Shown in pieces: positions 54,761 to 64,000 of a stretch of DNA of 64,000 nt. The notes below the pieces were generated by a model. It was not told the origin of the DNA. It saw only the letters and a list, made by a program, of their open reading frames with translations, and searched no databases. Location of the stretch: assembly GCA_028279985.1 (NCBI GenBank), contig JANQMR010000030.1, forward strand, positions 91,713 through 155,712. Direction: 5' to 3'. Numbering within the stretch: position 1 is the first letter of the stretch; each line of letters begins with the position of its first letter. A program made the translations under genes and the position numbers. This DNA is from Woeseiaceae bacterium. GTDB taxonomy: Bacteria; Pseudomonadota; Gammaproteobacteria; Steroidobacterales; Woeseiaceae.

Positions 54761-55426
54761 ATGGTGACGGGCGTCGAGGCCGGGCGCGAAGATGCCTTCG
54801 ATGCCGCCGGCTTTGCCGTCGCGAAGCACATGATCTCCGCATTTGCGACGCCCATCGTCAACTATCGCTGGCAGGACGCCGACCGACACAACGCGGCGTT
54901 GCAAAGCTTGATCCTCGAACTCGAGCGATCGGCGCCGGGCGTCGAGCGCAGCAACGTCGGCGGCTGGCATTCGGACCTCGGCTTTCTCGAGCGCCGCGAC
55001 GACTGCGTGGTCGGCCTGCGCCGCCGGTTACAGGCTTTCGTCCGTGCGCTCAACGCCACCGTTCTCGATGAGAATGCCGGCCGGCGGCCGGAGGATTTCA
55101 CGCTGCAGGGATGGGCGAACGTGCTGCGCCGGGGCGGTTACAACGGCCCGCACAGCCATCCCAATGCGTTCTGGTCGGGCGTTTATTACGTGACGGGCAA
55201 CGAGACGCTGGCCGGGCATCCGTTCAGCGGCAAGCTCGAGCTCGTCGACCCGCGACCCGGCGCCAGCCTGAATTACGCCGAGCAGACCCGGCTCTATGGG
55301 CGATTCCTGCTGAGCCCGACAGCCGGACAGATGATCCTGTTCCCGTCCTGGCTGCAGCATTGGGTGCATCCGTATCACGGCGACGGGGTCCGGATCTCTA
55401 TCGCATTCAATGTGACGCTCGGCTGA
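54761..55426 (+). CDS. TIGR02466-type putative 2OG-Fe(II) oxygenase
   Basis: 221 residues, 5 bp after the HupE operon and probably its last gene. FATPIVNYRW near the start, WANVLRRGGYNGPHSHPNAFWSG (metal-binding HxH/D region), PTAGQMILFPSWLQHWVHPY and RISIAFNV at the end match the TIGR02466 family. Only distantly like the two 208-aa paralogues on either side. Confidence 0.82.
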   Translation: MVTGVEAGREDAFDAAGFAVAKHMISAFATPIVNYRWQDADRHNAALQSLILELERSAPGVERSNVGGWHSDLGFLERRDDCVVGLRRRLQAFVRALNATVLDENAGRRPEDFTLQGWANVLRRGGYNGPHSHPNAFWSGVYYVTGNETLAGHPFSGKLELVDPRPGASLNYAEQTRLYGRFLLSPTAGQMILFPSWLQHWVHPYHGDGVRISIAFNVTLG

Positions 55427-55429
55427 GCC

Positions 55430-55518
55430 GGGGCGTGGCCCTTGTCTATATCGGGGCGTGACCCTTTATTGTTTATATCGGGGCGTGGCCCTTTGAACTG
55501 TATCGGGGCGTGACCCTT
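55430..55518. repeat. Interspersed repeat, 4 copies, 23-27 bp apart
   Basis: GGGGCGTGRCCCTT occurs at 55430, 55453, 55480 and 55505, mostly preceded by TATC, between the converging oxygenase genes. GGGxCGTGxCCC is itself partly palindromic. Confidence 0.85.
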
Positions 55519-55559
55519 GCTTGCCGGAGCCGGAGCGTGCGCAAGCCGGGGGGACGGTC

Positions 55560-56186
55560 TCAGCCGAAATTCAACTCGTAGTCCCAGCTCTTGAGTCGCT
55601 TCGGGATCGCATTGAAAGCGACCGTCATGCGCACCGCGCCCTCGTTTTTGGGCACCTCGTGCAGCATGAAGCTCGGAAACAACACCATGTCGCCCGGGCC
55701 CGTCTCCGGTACCGCCCATTTCGGCGCGTTGAACGGGCCCATGCGCACGCCCTTGTGCTCGTTTGCAAAAGCGAACTCCCTGCCGCCCATGCCGCGATAA
55801 AAGGTGGTGCGCGCCGAGGGATGTGAGCGGGTCAGATAAATCACGCCTGAGATGAAACTGTTCGCATGCGAGTGCACGGTCTGGAAACCGCCCGGTTCCA
55901 GGCGATTGATCCACATCTCCTTGATCAGCCAGTCGAGTTCCTCGCCGAACAGCAAGCCGCCGAACTCGACGAGATGCGGCCGGATGATGTCGCTCAGGCC
56001 GCTGAACGAATCCGATGCATCGGGATTCAGCACCGTCGAATGCGACAACAGGTCGGTTTTTACGTTGGTTTCCGTGGCGCCGCTTTCGAAGCGTTGTTTC
56101 AAGGCATCGACGACGTCACCGTCGATCAGGTCGGACACGCGCATGAACGGGACGGGAAACAGTCCCGAAACTTCGACTTCGCTCAT
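55560..56186 (-). CDS. 2OG-Fe(II) oxygenase-like protein, paralogue B
   Basis: 208 residues, the same length as the protein at 48557 and clearly its paralogue (SHANSFISGVIYLTRSHPSA, VPETGPGDMVLFPSFMLHEV, NAIPKRLKSWDYELNFG). The HxN/H region and late His-Arg pair are kept, so it should be active. It begins 44 bp downstream of the EF-hand gene on the same strand. Confidence 0.8.
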   Translation of the reverse strand: MSEVEVSGLFPVPFMRVSDLIDGDVVDALKQRFESGATETNVKTDLLSHSTVLNPDASDSFSGLSDIIRPHLVEFGGLLFGEELDWLIKEMWINRLEPGGFQTVHSHANSFISGVIYLTRSHPSARTTFYRGMGGREFAFANEHKGVRMGPFNAPKWAVPETGPGDMVLFPSFMLHEVPKNEGAVRMTVAFNAIPKRLKSWDYELNFG

Positions 56187-56230
56187 CGCCGTATCGAAAC
56201 TTGCCTCATCGAGACCCGCCCTGTCGAAAC

Positions 56231-56767
56231 CTACTCGGCGTCCTCGGCATTGAGATCGGCCTTGGAATCGGCCTTTAAATCAGCCTTTAGATCCAGGTCA
56301 CGCGCCAGCTCCTCGGGGGTGACCTCGCCGTCGCCGTCGTAGTCGACGGCGGCGATCAGGTGTATGACCTGCGCGCGGTATTCGCGCGCGGAGACGCGAT
56401 CGTCCGAGTTGGTATCCATGTCGTCGAACATCCGCGCCTCCAGGCGCGCCTGCCCGGCATCGCGGCTGCGGACGTATTCCTTCCGCTCCAGCGACCGGTC
56501 GAGGTCCTTGTCGAAATGATTGAACAGCACCGGAAAATGTTCATCGACCTCGCCAGCCTCGATGAAACCCTGGTTGGTGCAATCGAGAATGTCGAACACC
56601 GGCACCAGCAGGAAACGCGCGAGGTCGTCGTCGCCTAGGTCGCCAATAACCCCGATGTCGGCGGGGCTCGCCGGCAGTTCTTCGGACGCGTTCGCCGCGC
56701 CCGGATGCAACACTGCCGCGGCGCCGGAAAGAACGAGCACGGCCAGGATTCCGTTCGAATACAACAT
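56231..56767 (-). CDS. Exported EF-hand calcium-binding protein
   Basis: 178 residues. Signal peptide, then EF-hand loops DKDLDRSLERKE, DTNSDDRVSARE and DYDGDGEVTPEE with acidic ligands at the expected 1, 3, 5 and 12 positions. The C-terminus is a lysine/aspartate repeat (LKADLKADSKADL) from a 12-bp array. Periplasmic calcium sensor or buffer; partner unknown. Confidence 0.85.
   Translation of the reverse strand: MLYSNGILAVLVLSGAAAVLHPGAANASEELPASPADIGVIGDLGDDDLARFLLVPVFDILDCTNQGFIEAGEVDEHFPVLFNHFDKDLDRSLERKEYVRSRDAGQARLEARMFDDMDTNSDDRVSAREYRAQVIHLIAAVDYDGDGEVTPEELARDLDLKADLKADSKADLNAEDAE
56252..56299. repeat. In-frame tandem repeat, 4 x 12 bp, EF-hand C-terminus
   Basis: Units such as GGAATCGGCCTT and TAAATCAGCCTT encode KAD(L/S) repeats on the minus strand at the end of the EF-hand protein. 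Confidence 0.8.
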
Positions 56768-56785
56768 TGTTCAGTCTTCCTCGGT

Positions 56786-57229
56786 TCAGTCTTCCTCATC
56801 GACCGGCTCGGCAAAGGTGATGCGTTGCCTACGTTTACCGGTTACGTCCACGACGGTCGTATCGTAAAGGTCGGTTACCCCGCCGTAATGTACGGCTCCG
56901 CCGGGATAGGACTGCGGCGCCGGCATCGCACCGGAAGCATGCCGCTCGTATCGCCTATATTGCCTGTATTGATGCTCGACCGGTCGACTGGCTGCAACGC
57001 GAGACCCGCCGTCCTGCTCGTGCATCGCGATTGCATCGAGCTCCACGTGAATCGCCGCAATATCCTGCCGGAGGTCGTCCATGGGTACCGCAAACTGCTT
57101 GAGGTTCCCGTCCATTTGCGACAGCTCCGCCTCCAGCTCGTCGATCCGGGCGTCGGTAGAGGCGTATACGACGATCGCCCCAACCGCGAGCGCGACGACC
57201 GTCGCCGCGAGGATGATATTGATACGCAT
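56786..57229 (-). CDS. Membrane-anchored coiled-coil protein, unknown
   Basis: 147 residues. One N-terminal membrane helix (IILAATVVALAVGAIVVYA), a short coiled coil (DARIDELEAELSQMDGNLKQF, heptads to about residue 70), then an Arg/Tyr-rich low-complexity stretch and an acidic end. Nineteen bp upstream of the EF-hand gene on the same strand, so the two may act together. No family recognised. Confidence 0.65.
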   Translation of the reverse strand: MRINIILAATVVALAVGAIVVYASTDARIDELEAELSQMDGNLKQFAVPMDDLRQDIAAIHVELDAIAMHEQDGGSRVAASRPVEHQYRQYRRYERHASGAMPAPQSYPGGAVHYGGVTDLYDTTVVDVTGKRRQRITFAEPVDEED

Positions 57230-57323
57230 CGTTGGTTTTGCTCTTCTTGCGGAAAGCAGAGCCTAATCGGCACGTGTGACCGTTTAATGACCTTCTCTCG
57301 ACCGCGGCGGACTTCTCGGCGAG

Positions 57324-57350
57324 CCTCGCCGGACTCATGCAGAGGCTCCC
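57324..57350. repeat. Dispersed repeat, copy 3 (inverted)
   Basis: On the minus strand this reads GGGAGCCTCTGCATGAGTC and on to GGCGAGG, three mismatches in the 23-bp core from the copy at 28966. It directly abuts the 14-bp tandem array. Confidence 0.8.
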
Positions 57351-57351
57351 T

Positions 57352-57436
57352 AGAACTTGCTTCCTAAGGACTTGCTCCCTAGGACTTGCTCCCTAGGACT
57401 TGCTTCCTAGGACCTACTTCCTGGGGACTACTTCCT
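57352..57436. repeat. Tandem repeat, 6 x 14 bp
   Basis: Six units of the type AGGACTTGCTCCCT in an untranslated spacer downstream of the AttH gene. The last two units are diverged. Confidence 0.85.
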
Positions 57437-57475
57437 ATAGCCTGTCCCGTTCACTCCTTCGTTCATTACCTTGAA

Positions 57476-58633
57476 TCACTCGGCATAACCCGTAAGCTCG
57501 ACGTAACCGCGGCCGTGGATCGGCCGGTCGCCGTGCCTGCCGTGGACGTCGACGGCGCCCTCCCAGTATCGAACGATCGTGAACAACTCCTGGTCGGCCA
57601 TCACCGGCTCAACGTGCAGGGTCAGATCCCTACGCGGCAGCCGCAGGGTCCATGCGGCCGGATAAGTCCCTCCCTGCGGGCTCTGCCAGGTGTCGGTCAC
57701 CTCGACAAGAACGTCCTCGCGACGCAGGTACTCGATCCGGCCGTCCGCCGCCACCCAAGTGCCGGCGCTTTGCGGATCCTGGCTGCCGTCGGTCTTGCGG
57801 ATGCTGTAGAACATCAGCTCGGTAGCGTCGTCGAGCTGCAGGGCGAACCAGTCCCAGCCCTGCTGGTCGGGCGCCAGCGCGCTGCTGCTCCATTCGCGAT
57901 CCAGCCACGACAGCCCCGAAACGCGATGTTCCCGGTCGTCGATACGCAGGCGGCCTTCGGTCTGCCATCGCGTGATCGAGTAGTAGTACGACGCGTTGCC
58001 GGGCTCCGAGGACTTTTGCGACAGGCCGTCGATACCGTTCAAGACGGGCGGCTTCAGCGCCGTCAGCTCGAGATCGAGCGCAAACCCGGCATCGGCGGCC
58101 GTCAGTCGCCAACGCTCCGCGCCGGCCCCGGGAGCATCGTCGTCGATCGCGCGAAGCTCCCAATCGTCGATCCAGACCCGAAACGGATCCGCCTGTGCGC
58201 CGGCCAGGCCGAGCGCGCCGCGAGAAAACTTCTCGGCGAACACGAAACGCTGGCGATCCGCGTCGGTGATCGCGAAATGCGCGATGTACACCTGATTCGT
58301 GCGCCAGTTCGAATCCGATACCGGGGATGTCGGGCTCACCGGTGTCAGCGCAAACCGAAAAACCGTGAGCTCGAAGCCGAAACGCCGGCCTTTCTCGGAG
58401 TCGACATTTCCGGTGATATACCACCATTCGTTACGAAACCCGGGATGAGGCCCGTGATCGTCCGGAAAGACGAAGCGGCGCGGCGCGATTGCCCTGGCGA
58501 AGCCCGCATCGTCGCCGGCGCCCAACAACTCGGCAAGCCTCGACTCGACAAGCTCCTCATCTTGCGCCCAAATGGCGGCGCAGAATGACAGGCTCGTAAT
58601 GACGAGCAGCATCCTGGGGACCAACGTCGCCAT
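57476..58633 (-). CDS. AttH-like lipocalin-fold exported protein
   Basis: 385 residues from ATG 58633; the longer extension lies over the permease gene. Signal peptide ending SFCAAIWAQ, then the AttH/CrtC-like (carotenoid 1,2-hydratase superfamily) pattern FPDDHGPHPGFRNEWWYITGN, FELTVFRFAL, and GLSWLDREWSSSALAPDQQG in the second lipocalin half. In this family it is encoded with an FtsX-like permease and a LolD-like ATPase, as here (7-bp gap). It probably receives or modifies a lipid exported by that transporter. Confidence 0.87.
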   Translation of the reverse strand: MATLVPRMLLVITSLSFCAAIWAQDEELVESRLAELLGAGDDAGFARAIAPRRFVFPDDHGPHPGFRNEWWYITGNVDSEKGRRFGFELTVFRFALTPVSPTSPVSDSNWRTNQVYIAHFAITDADRQRFVFAEKFSRGALGLAGAQADPFRVWIDDWELRAIDDDAPGAGAERWRLTAADAGFALDLELTALKPPVLNGIDGLSQKSSEPGNASYYYSITRWQTEGRLRIDDREHRVSGLSWLDREWSSSALAPDQQGWDWFALQLDDATELMFYSIRKTDGSQDPQSAGTWVAADGRIEYLRREDVLVEVTDTWQSPQGGTYPAAWTLRLPRRDLTLHVEPVMADQELFTIVRYWEGAVDVHGRHGDRPIHGRGYVELTGYAE

Positions 58634-58640
58634 GGCCGGT

Positions 58641-61172
58641 TTACTCCTCGCGCATGGCGATCGCGGGCTCGCTTCGCGCCGCCCGGTACGCCGGATAAAA
58701 CCCGGCCAGGAGCGCCGCGGTAACGGCAAACGCCACCGCGGAAACCAGGATGCCGGGCGCTACGACCATGTCGATCTGCCAACCGAACGCCCGCCGGTTG
58801 ATCACCTCGATCAACACGTAAGCCATGACGACGCCGAGCGGGATGGCAGCCAAGCCGCTCAAAAGGCCGATGACGCCGGTTTGCCCGGTGATCGCGCGGC
58901 CGATTTGCGCCGGCGTCATGCCGAGCGCGCGTAACACGCCCTGCTCCCTTCCCTGCTCGAGCTGCAAGGCCAACATCGAAGCGACTATGCCGATGAAGGC
59001 GACGCCCATGGCCAGCCAGTACAGCACGTCGGTGATGACGAAGGTCCGGTCGAAAATGTCCAGCGAGAGCTCGCGGATGTCGGCATTGGATCGCGCGAAG
59101 ATCTGCTGGCGGCCAGCGCTGATCGCCGCGATGCGTTCGATGACGGCGTCGGCGCCTGCCGGCTCGGCGAGATACAGCCCGATCGAATCGACGCCGTCGT
59201 CGTCGAAGTGCCGGTCATAGGTACCGCGGCTGATCAGCAGGGCGCTGGCGTTGATATCGTAGCTCTGGTAAATCGCAGCGATGCGAAACGGGTGCTCGCC
59301 GGCCCTGGTTCTCAAGGTGACGTCATCGCCGCGACCCACGCGGTGCCGGTAGGCATAAGGCTCGGAAGCCAGCACCACGTCGCCGTTTTCCCAGACCGCC
59401 CAGACCTCGTCGGACGGGACATCGAGTATCTCGGTGCCCGCATAGGACCCGGGCGCCATGTCGATGGCGACGATCTGGGTAAGCCCGGTCTCGTCTTCGA
59501 GCCAGGCCCGGCGACTGGTGCTGTGCGCCGTCACCTCCGGTAATGCCGTGATCTCTTCGATCAGCGCCGGGTCGAACGCGCCGCGCAGCGCGCCGGCATA
59601 AACGTCGGCCCTGAGCGCCTGCGACAGCCACTCGCCGACCGAGCCGCGAAAGCTGTCGACCATGACGCTGACCCCGATGGTCGCGGACACCGCAACGGCC
59701 AGCGCGACGACCGCCACGCCGGTGCGGCTCAGACCCGCCGCGACACCCTGGACGGCCATCCGCGCCGGCGTCCCGCCGAGCCTGGCGGCGGCCGGTGCAA
59801 GAGTCGTCGTAATCGCCCGGACCGCAAGCGGAACGCACAGGGCAAAACCGAGGATCAACAGAAACACCGCGGTCAATCCGGCGACGAGACTGCGGCCGGA
59901 GACCGCCAGCAGGCCCACCGCTGCAAGCATGGTCAAGGCCCCCGCAAGCGCTGCCCACGGCAGCAGGCGGCGGCTTCGCCGCTCCAGGATCGAGCGGCTC
60001 ATCGCCAGGCGCGGCGGGTAGGAGGCGGCCTCGACTGCCGGTACGGCGGCCGCCGCAAGCGCCGCCGCGATGCCGGCGAGCAAGCCCTTGGCGACGGATA
60101 TCGGGTCGACCGAAACCTCCGACACGCTGACGCGAAAATAGAAATCGTTGATCGAGCGCGACACCAGTCCGAGTAACTGGTCGCCGAGCCACCAGCCGAT
60201 GAGCACACCCAGCGCCGCGGCGGCGACCCCGATCGCGGCGGCCTCGCCGAGCACCAGCGCCAGCGTCTGACGCCGTGTGACGCCCAGCGCGCGCAGCACC
60301 CCGATCAGACCGCGCCGCTGCAACACGGAAAAACTCACGCTGTTGTAGATCAGGAACAAACCGACCAGCAGGGCAAGCAAGCTCATCGCAGTCAGATTAG
60401 TCATGAACGCCGCGGACAGATCCGCCGTCGTGCGGGTGCGTCCCGCGGCGCTCAGGATGCCGACACCCTCGGGTAAGAGAGCCTCGAGCCGCTCGAGCGC
60501 GGCCTCGTCGCCGTCCTCGATCCGGACGTCGATCCGCGACAACCAGCCGGCCTGGCCCAGCCAGGCCTGGGCCGTCGCGATGTCGGCCACGATGAGATTA
60601 TCGAAACCGGCCGAGTCCTCGTCGTCGAACACTCCGATCAGGACCGCCGGATAAGGGCGGCCGCCGCTCGAGACTTCGAACGCTTCGCCGATCGCAAGGC
60701 CGAGCGTCTCGGCCGTCGTCCGTGACAGGGTCACGCTCCCCGGTCGGGTCAGGAAGTTCCGGAACAGCGACTCCGCCGTGACCGACTCCTCCGGCGAATC
60801 GTCGCCCGCCTCGATCGTGAACGTGCGTATCTCCCCTTCCGCGAACAGATCGACGCCCAGCAGTTGCAGGCTGGTCTGGTTCACCGTCACGAAACCGCCG
60901 ACGATAGGCGCAATGCCGCGAATGCCGTCGTTCGTTCTGAGGCGGACGTAAAGCGATTCTTCGACGCCGCGCGGCCCACCGATGATCTGGTGGGTCGCCG
61001 CACCCGTGACCGTATCCATGGACAGCAGGAATGCCTTGCGGGCGCTGGCATTGGCGAGATCCACCGCGACGACGACGGCGACCCCGATGGCCACGCCGAC
61101 GATCGACAGGGCCAGTTGCCATGGATGCCTGAACAGGTAGCCCGAGCTCGCGCGCCACGTGACCGGCGTCAT
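58641..61172 (-). CDS. FtsX-like ABC transporter permease
   Basis: 843 residues: two FtsX/MacB-type halves, each with a large periplasmic domain. Helices occur near residues 17-40, 260-345, 415-445 (LVAGLTAVFLLILGFALCVPL), and 715-840 (AMGVAFIGIVASMLALQLEQ, GLLSGLAAIPLGVVMAYVL). VLRALGVTRRQTLALVLGEA and VLRALGMTPAQIGRAITGQT are the conserved coupling helices of this class. The start overlaps the ATPase stop. Exports or relocates lipid or lipid-like cargo without hydrolysing it. Confidence 0.92.
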   Translation of the reverse strand: MTPVTWRASSGYLFRHPWQLALSIVGVAIGVAVVVAVDLANASARKAFLLSMDTVTGAATHQIIGGPRGVEESLYVRLRTNDGIRGIAPIVGGFVTVNQTSLQLLGVDLFAEGEIRTFTIEAGDDSPEESVTAESLFRNFLTRPGSVTLSRTTAETLGLAIGEAFEVSSGGRPYPAVLIGVFDDEDSAGFDNLIVADIATAQAWLGQAGWLSRIDVRIEDGDEAALERLEALLPEGVGILSAAGRTRTTADLSAAFMTNLTAMSLLALLVGLFLIYNSVSFSVLQRRGLIGVLRALGVTRRQTLALVLGEAAAIGVAAAALGVLIGWWLGDQLLGLVSRSINDFYFRVSVSEVSVDPISVAKGLLAGIAAALAAAAVPAVEAASYPPRLAMSRSILERRSRRLLPWAALAGALTMLAAVGLLAVSGRSLVAGLTAVFLLILGFALCVPLAVRAITTTLAPAAARLGGTPARMAVQGVAAGLSRTGVAVVALAVAVSATIGVSVMVDSFRGSVGEWLSQALRADVYAGALRGAFDPALIEEITALPEVTAHSTSRRAWLEDETGLTQIVAIDMAPGSYAGTEILDVPSDEVWAVWENGDVVLASEPYAYRHRVGRGDDVTLRTRAGEHPFRIAAIYQSYDINASALLISRGTYDRHFDDDGVDSIGLYLAEPAGADAVIERIAAISAGRQQIFARSNADIRELSLDIFDRTFVITDVLYWLAMGVAFIGIVASMLALQLEQGREQGVLRALGMTPAQIGRAITGQTGVIGLLSGLAAIPLGVVMAYVLIEVINRRAFGWQIDMVVAPGILVSAVAFAVTAALLAGFYPAYRAARSEPAIAMREE

Positions 61173-61933
61173 GTATCACCGGATCCTTTATTGCCCGGCC
61201 CTTTATTGCCGGGCGCTTCATTGCCGGGCGCTTCATTGCCGGACGCCTCGAGCCTGCCGTCGTGCAGCTCGACGACACGGTCGCAACGGGATGCGACGCG
61301 CGCGCTATGCGTTGCAATCAGCAGCGTCCCGCCTTGCCGGCGGACGAGTTCGTCGAGCAGGGCCAGGACTCGTTCGGCCGTTCTGTCGTCGAGGTTGCCG
61401 GTGGGCTCGTCGGCGATCAGCACCGCCGGCCGATGCGCCAGCGCCCTGGCGATCGCAACCCGCTGTTGCTCACCGCCGGACAACACGTCGGGGTAACTGC
61501 CGGCGCGATCGGCGAGGCCCACGGCGTCGAGCAGGGTCTCGATCCGTGCCGCCGTCTCGCGTTTCCCGACCCGGTTGAGCTCGAGTACCAGGCGGACGTT
61601 GTCGGCCACGTTCAGCGTAGAGACCAGGTTGAAGGCCTGGTAGACGAAACCGATATGCCGGCGCCGGAACAAGGTACGTTCGCGCTCGGACAAGGCGGTG
61701 AGCTCGACGCCGGCGACGACGACCTCGCCGGCGTCGGGCTTGTCGATGCCGCCGATCAGGTTCAGCAACGTGGATTTGCCGGAGCCGCTGCGGCCGCGGA
61801 TCGCAAGGGATTCTCCGCGGCCGACGTCCACGTCGAGCCGGTCGAGCACGGCGAGCTCGCGGCGGCCTTCGAGATAAGTGCGGCGAAGGCCCCGGATCCG
61901 GATTTCGATGCCGTCGGCTGTCATGTCGGTCAT
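61169..61933 (-). CDS. LolD/MacB-like ABC ATPase
   Basis: 254 residues from ATG 61933. Walker A GRSGSGKSTLLNLIGG, signature LSGGEQQRVAIARAL, Walker B VLIADEPTGNLD. ATGA overlap with the permease gene. The C-terminus carries GNEAP/GNKGP repeats from a 15-bp array and may be unstructured. Confidence 0.95.
   Translation of the reverse strand: MTDMTADGIEIRIRGLRRTYLEGRRELAVLDRLDVDVGRGESLAIRGRSGSGKSTLLNLIGGIDKPDAGEVVVAGVELTALSERERTLFRRRHIGFVYQAFNLVSTLNVADNVRLVLELNRVGKRETAARIETLLDAVGLADRAGSYPDVLSGGEQQRVAIARALAHRPAVLIADEPTGNLDDRTAERVLALLDELVRRQGGTLLIATHSARVASRCDRVVELHDGRLEASGNEAPGNEAPGNKGPGNKGSGDT
61186..61245. repeat. In-frame tandem repeat, 4 x 15 bp, ATPase C-terminus
   Basis: Units of CTTCATTGCCGGGCG encode (A/S)GNEAPGNEAPGNKGPGNK on the minus strand, at the very end of the ATPase. 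Confidence 0.85.
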
Positions 61934-62019
61934 TGCGTCACGGCCGCGGTCCGATTGCAACACCGGTCGGCTGCGCCGTTCCTGAACCGGTTCGGACCGG
62001 CCGCGCCGAGCGACGTTCC

Positions 62020-62050
62020 AAAAAAAAGCCCGGCGAAGGCTCGCCGGGCT
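62020..62050 (-). terminator. Intrinsic terminator of groES-groEL
   Basis: On the minus strand AGCCCGGCGA / TCGCCGGGCT (10 bp, 4-nt loop) followed by eight T. Confidence 0.9.
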
Positions 62051-62077
62051 CTCTTTTTCGCGAGTGCGAAAGGCCGC

Positions 62078-63724
<1,647 letters not shown>

Positions 63725-63802
63725 TTAAGTACCTGACGGAGCGTCCGACCGGAGGCTCCGCGTATGATTTCGTTTGGGAGTAAGCGGTAGTCGGTAGGGG
63801 CT

Positions 63803-64000
63803 TCAACCCTCGATGACTGCCATGATGTCGTCTTCCTTCATCACCAACAGCTCGTCGCCTTCGACCTTGACCTCGGTGCCGGCATACTTGCCGAACAGCA
63901 CCTTGTCGCCAACCTTGACGTCCAGCGCACGAACCTCGCCGTTGTCCAGGATCTTGCCGTTGCCGGCAGCGATGATCTCACCTTTGATCGGTTTTTCGGT
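63803..64000 (-). CDS. groS: Co-chaperonin GroES, N-terminus beyond window
   Basis: The last 65 codons are visible: [39 protein letters not shown] and DDIMAVIEG. The mobile loop and start lie beyond the right edge. It caps the GroEL ring; 90 bp separate it from groL. Confidence 0.95.
   Translation of the reverse strand, partial: TEKPIKGEIIAAGNGKILDNGEVRALDVKVGDKVLFGKYAGTEVKVEGDELLVMKEDDIMAVIEG

Overview
The window looks like the chromosome of a GC-rich, free-living, aerobic gammaproteobacterium, probably marine or sediment-dwelling. The evidence is the combination of a TonB siderophore receptor behind a Fur box, msrP-msrQ, htpX, fdxA, a PA0069-type radical SAM protein, three HupE/UreJ proteins, DUF3604, several 2OG-Fe(II) oxygenases and groES-groEL. 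No rRNA, CRISPR array or prophage was seen. Taxonomy is inferred from gene families only.

Region by region. (1) 1-10.4 kb: two divergent secreted-protein clusters. A minus-strand set encodes a PD40/CxxCH protein and two outer-membrane barrels. A plus-strand set encodes a CxxCH protein, a LamG/CxxCH lipoprotein and a Tat-exported DUF1501-like protein, behind a consensus sigma-54 promoter. (2) 10.5-22.8 kb: a zinc-ribbon/N2227 methyltransferase with a haloalkane dehalogenase, ferredoxin FdxA, 2-oxoacid:ferredoxin oxidoreductase KorAB, an MBL hydrolase, a NUDIX hydrolase, an SRPBCC protein, a rhomboid protease, an MRJP/SMP-30-like protein and MscS. (3) 23-29 kb: a Fur-regulated iron-uptake pair (TonB receptor and PepSY membrane protein), whose second gene runs into an IS-like tail, then a membrane-anchored serine hydrolase. 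(4) 29.09-31.81 kb: a complete 2,720-bp IS1-family transposon with near-perfect terminal repeats and an 8-bp target duplication. It carries three passenger genes, two tRNA genes with non-matching anticodons, and the transposase. It sits exactly in the 8-bp spacer of a LexA (SOS) box in front of a radical SAM gene. (5) 31.8-45.6 kb: radical SAM protein, TPR/TonB-C protein, msrA, folE, murI, a type-2 ileS controlled by a complete T-box riboswitch, a DsbA-family protein, msrPQ and htpX. (6) 45.7-64 kb: a polyamine-synthase-like membrane fusion, 2OG oxygenases, DUF3604, a PPIase-HupE-HupE-HupE operon, an EF-hand protein, an AttH/ABC (LolD/FtsX-like) export operon and groEL-groES.

The most unusual part is the transposon's tRNA pair. 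One is a class-I, tRNA-Arg-like molecule with a GCU (Ser AGY) anticodon and an apparent compensatory A19-U56 pair. The other is a class-II, tRNA-Leu-like molecule with a UUA anticodon that would read the UAA stop codon. All stems are intact. If expressed and charged according to their bodies, they would recode Ser codons to Arg and ochre stops to Leu. A mobile element carrying such a pair is the best candidate here for an undescribed system.

The second is the T-box leader plus eukaryote-like IleRS, which looks like a co-transferred regulatory unit foreign to gammaproteobacteria. A third, window-wide pattern is short tandem arrays at gene ends. Units are 12 or 15 bp where the array is translated, and often 13 or 14 bp where it is not.
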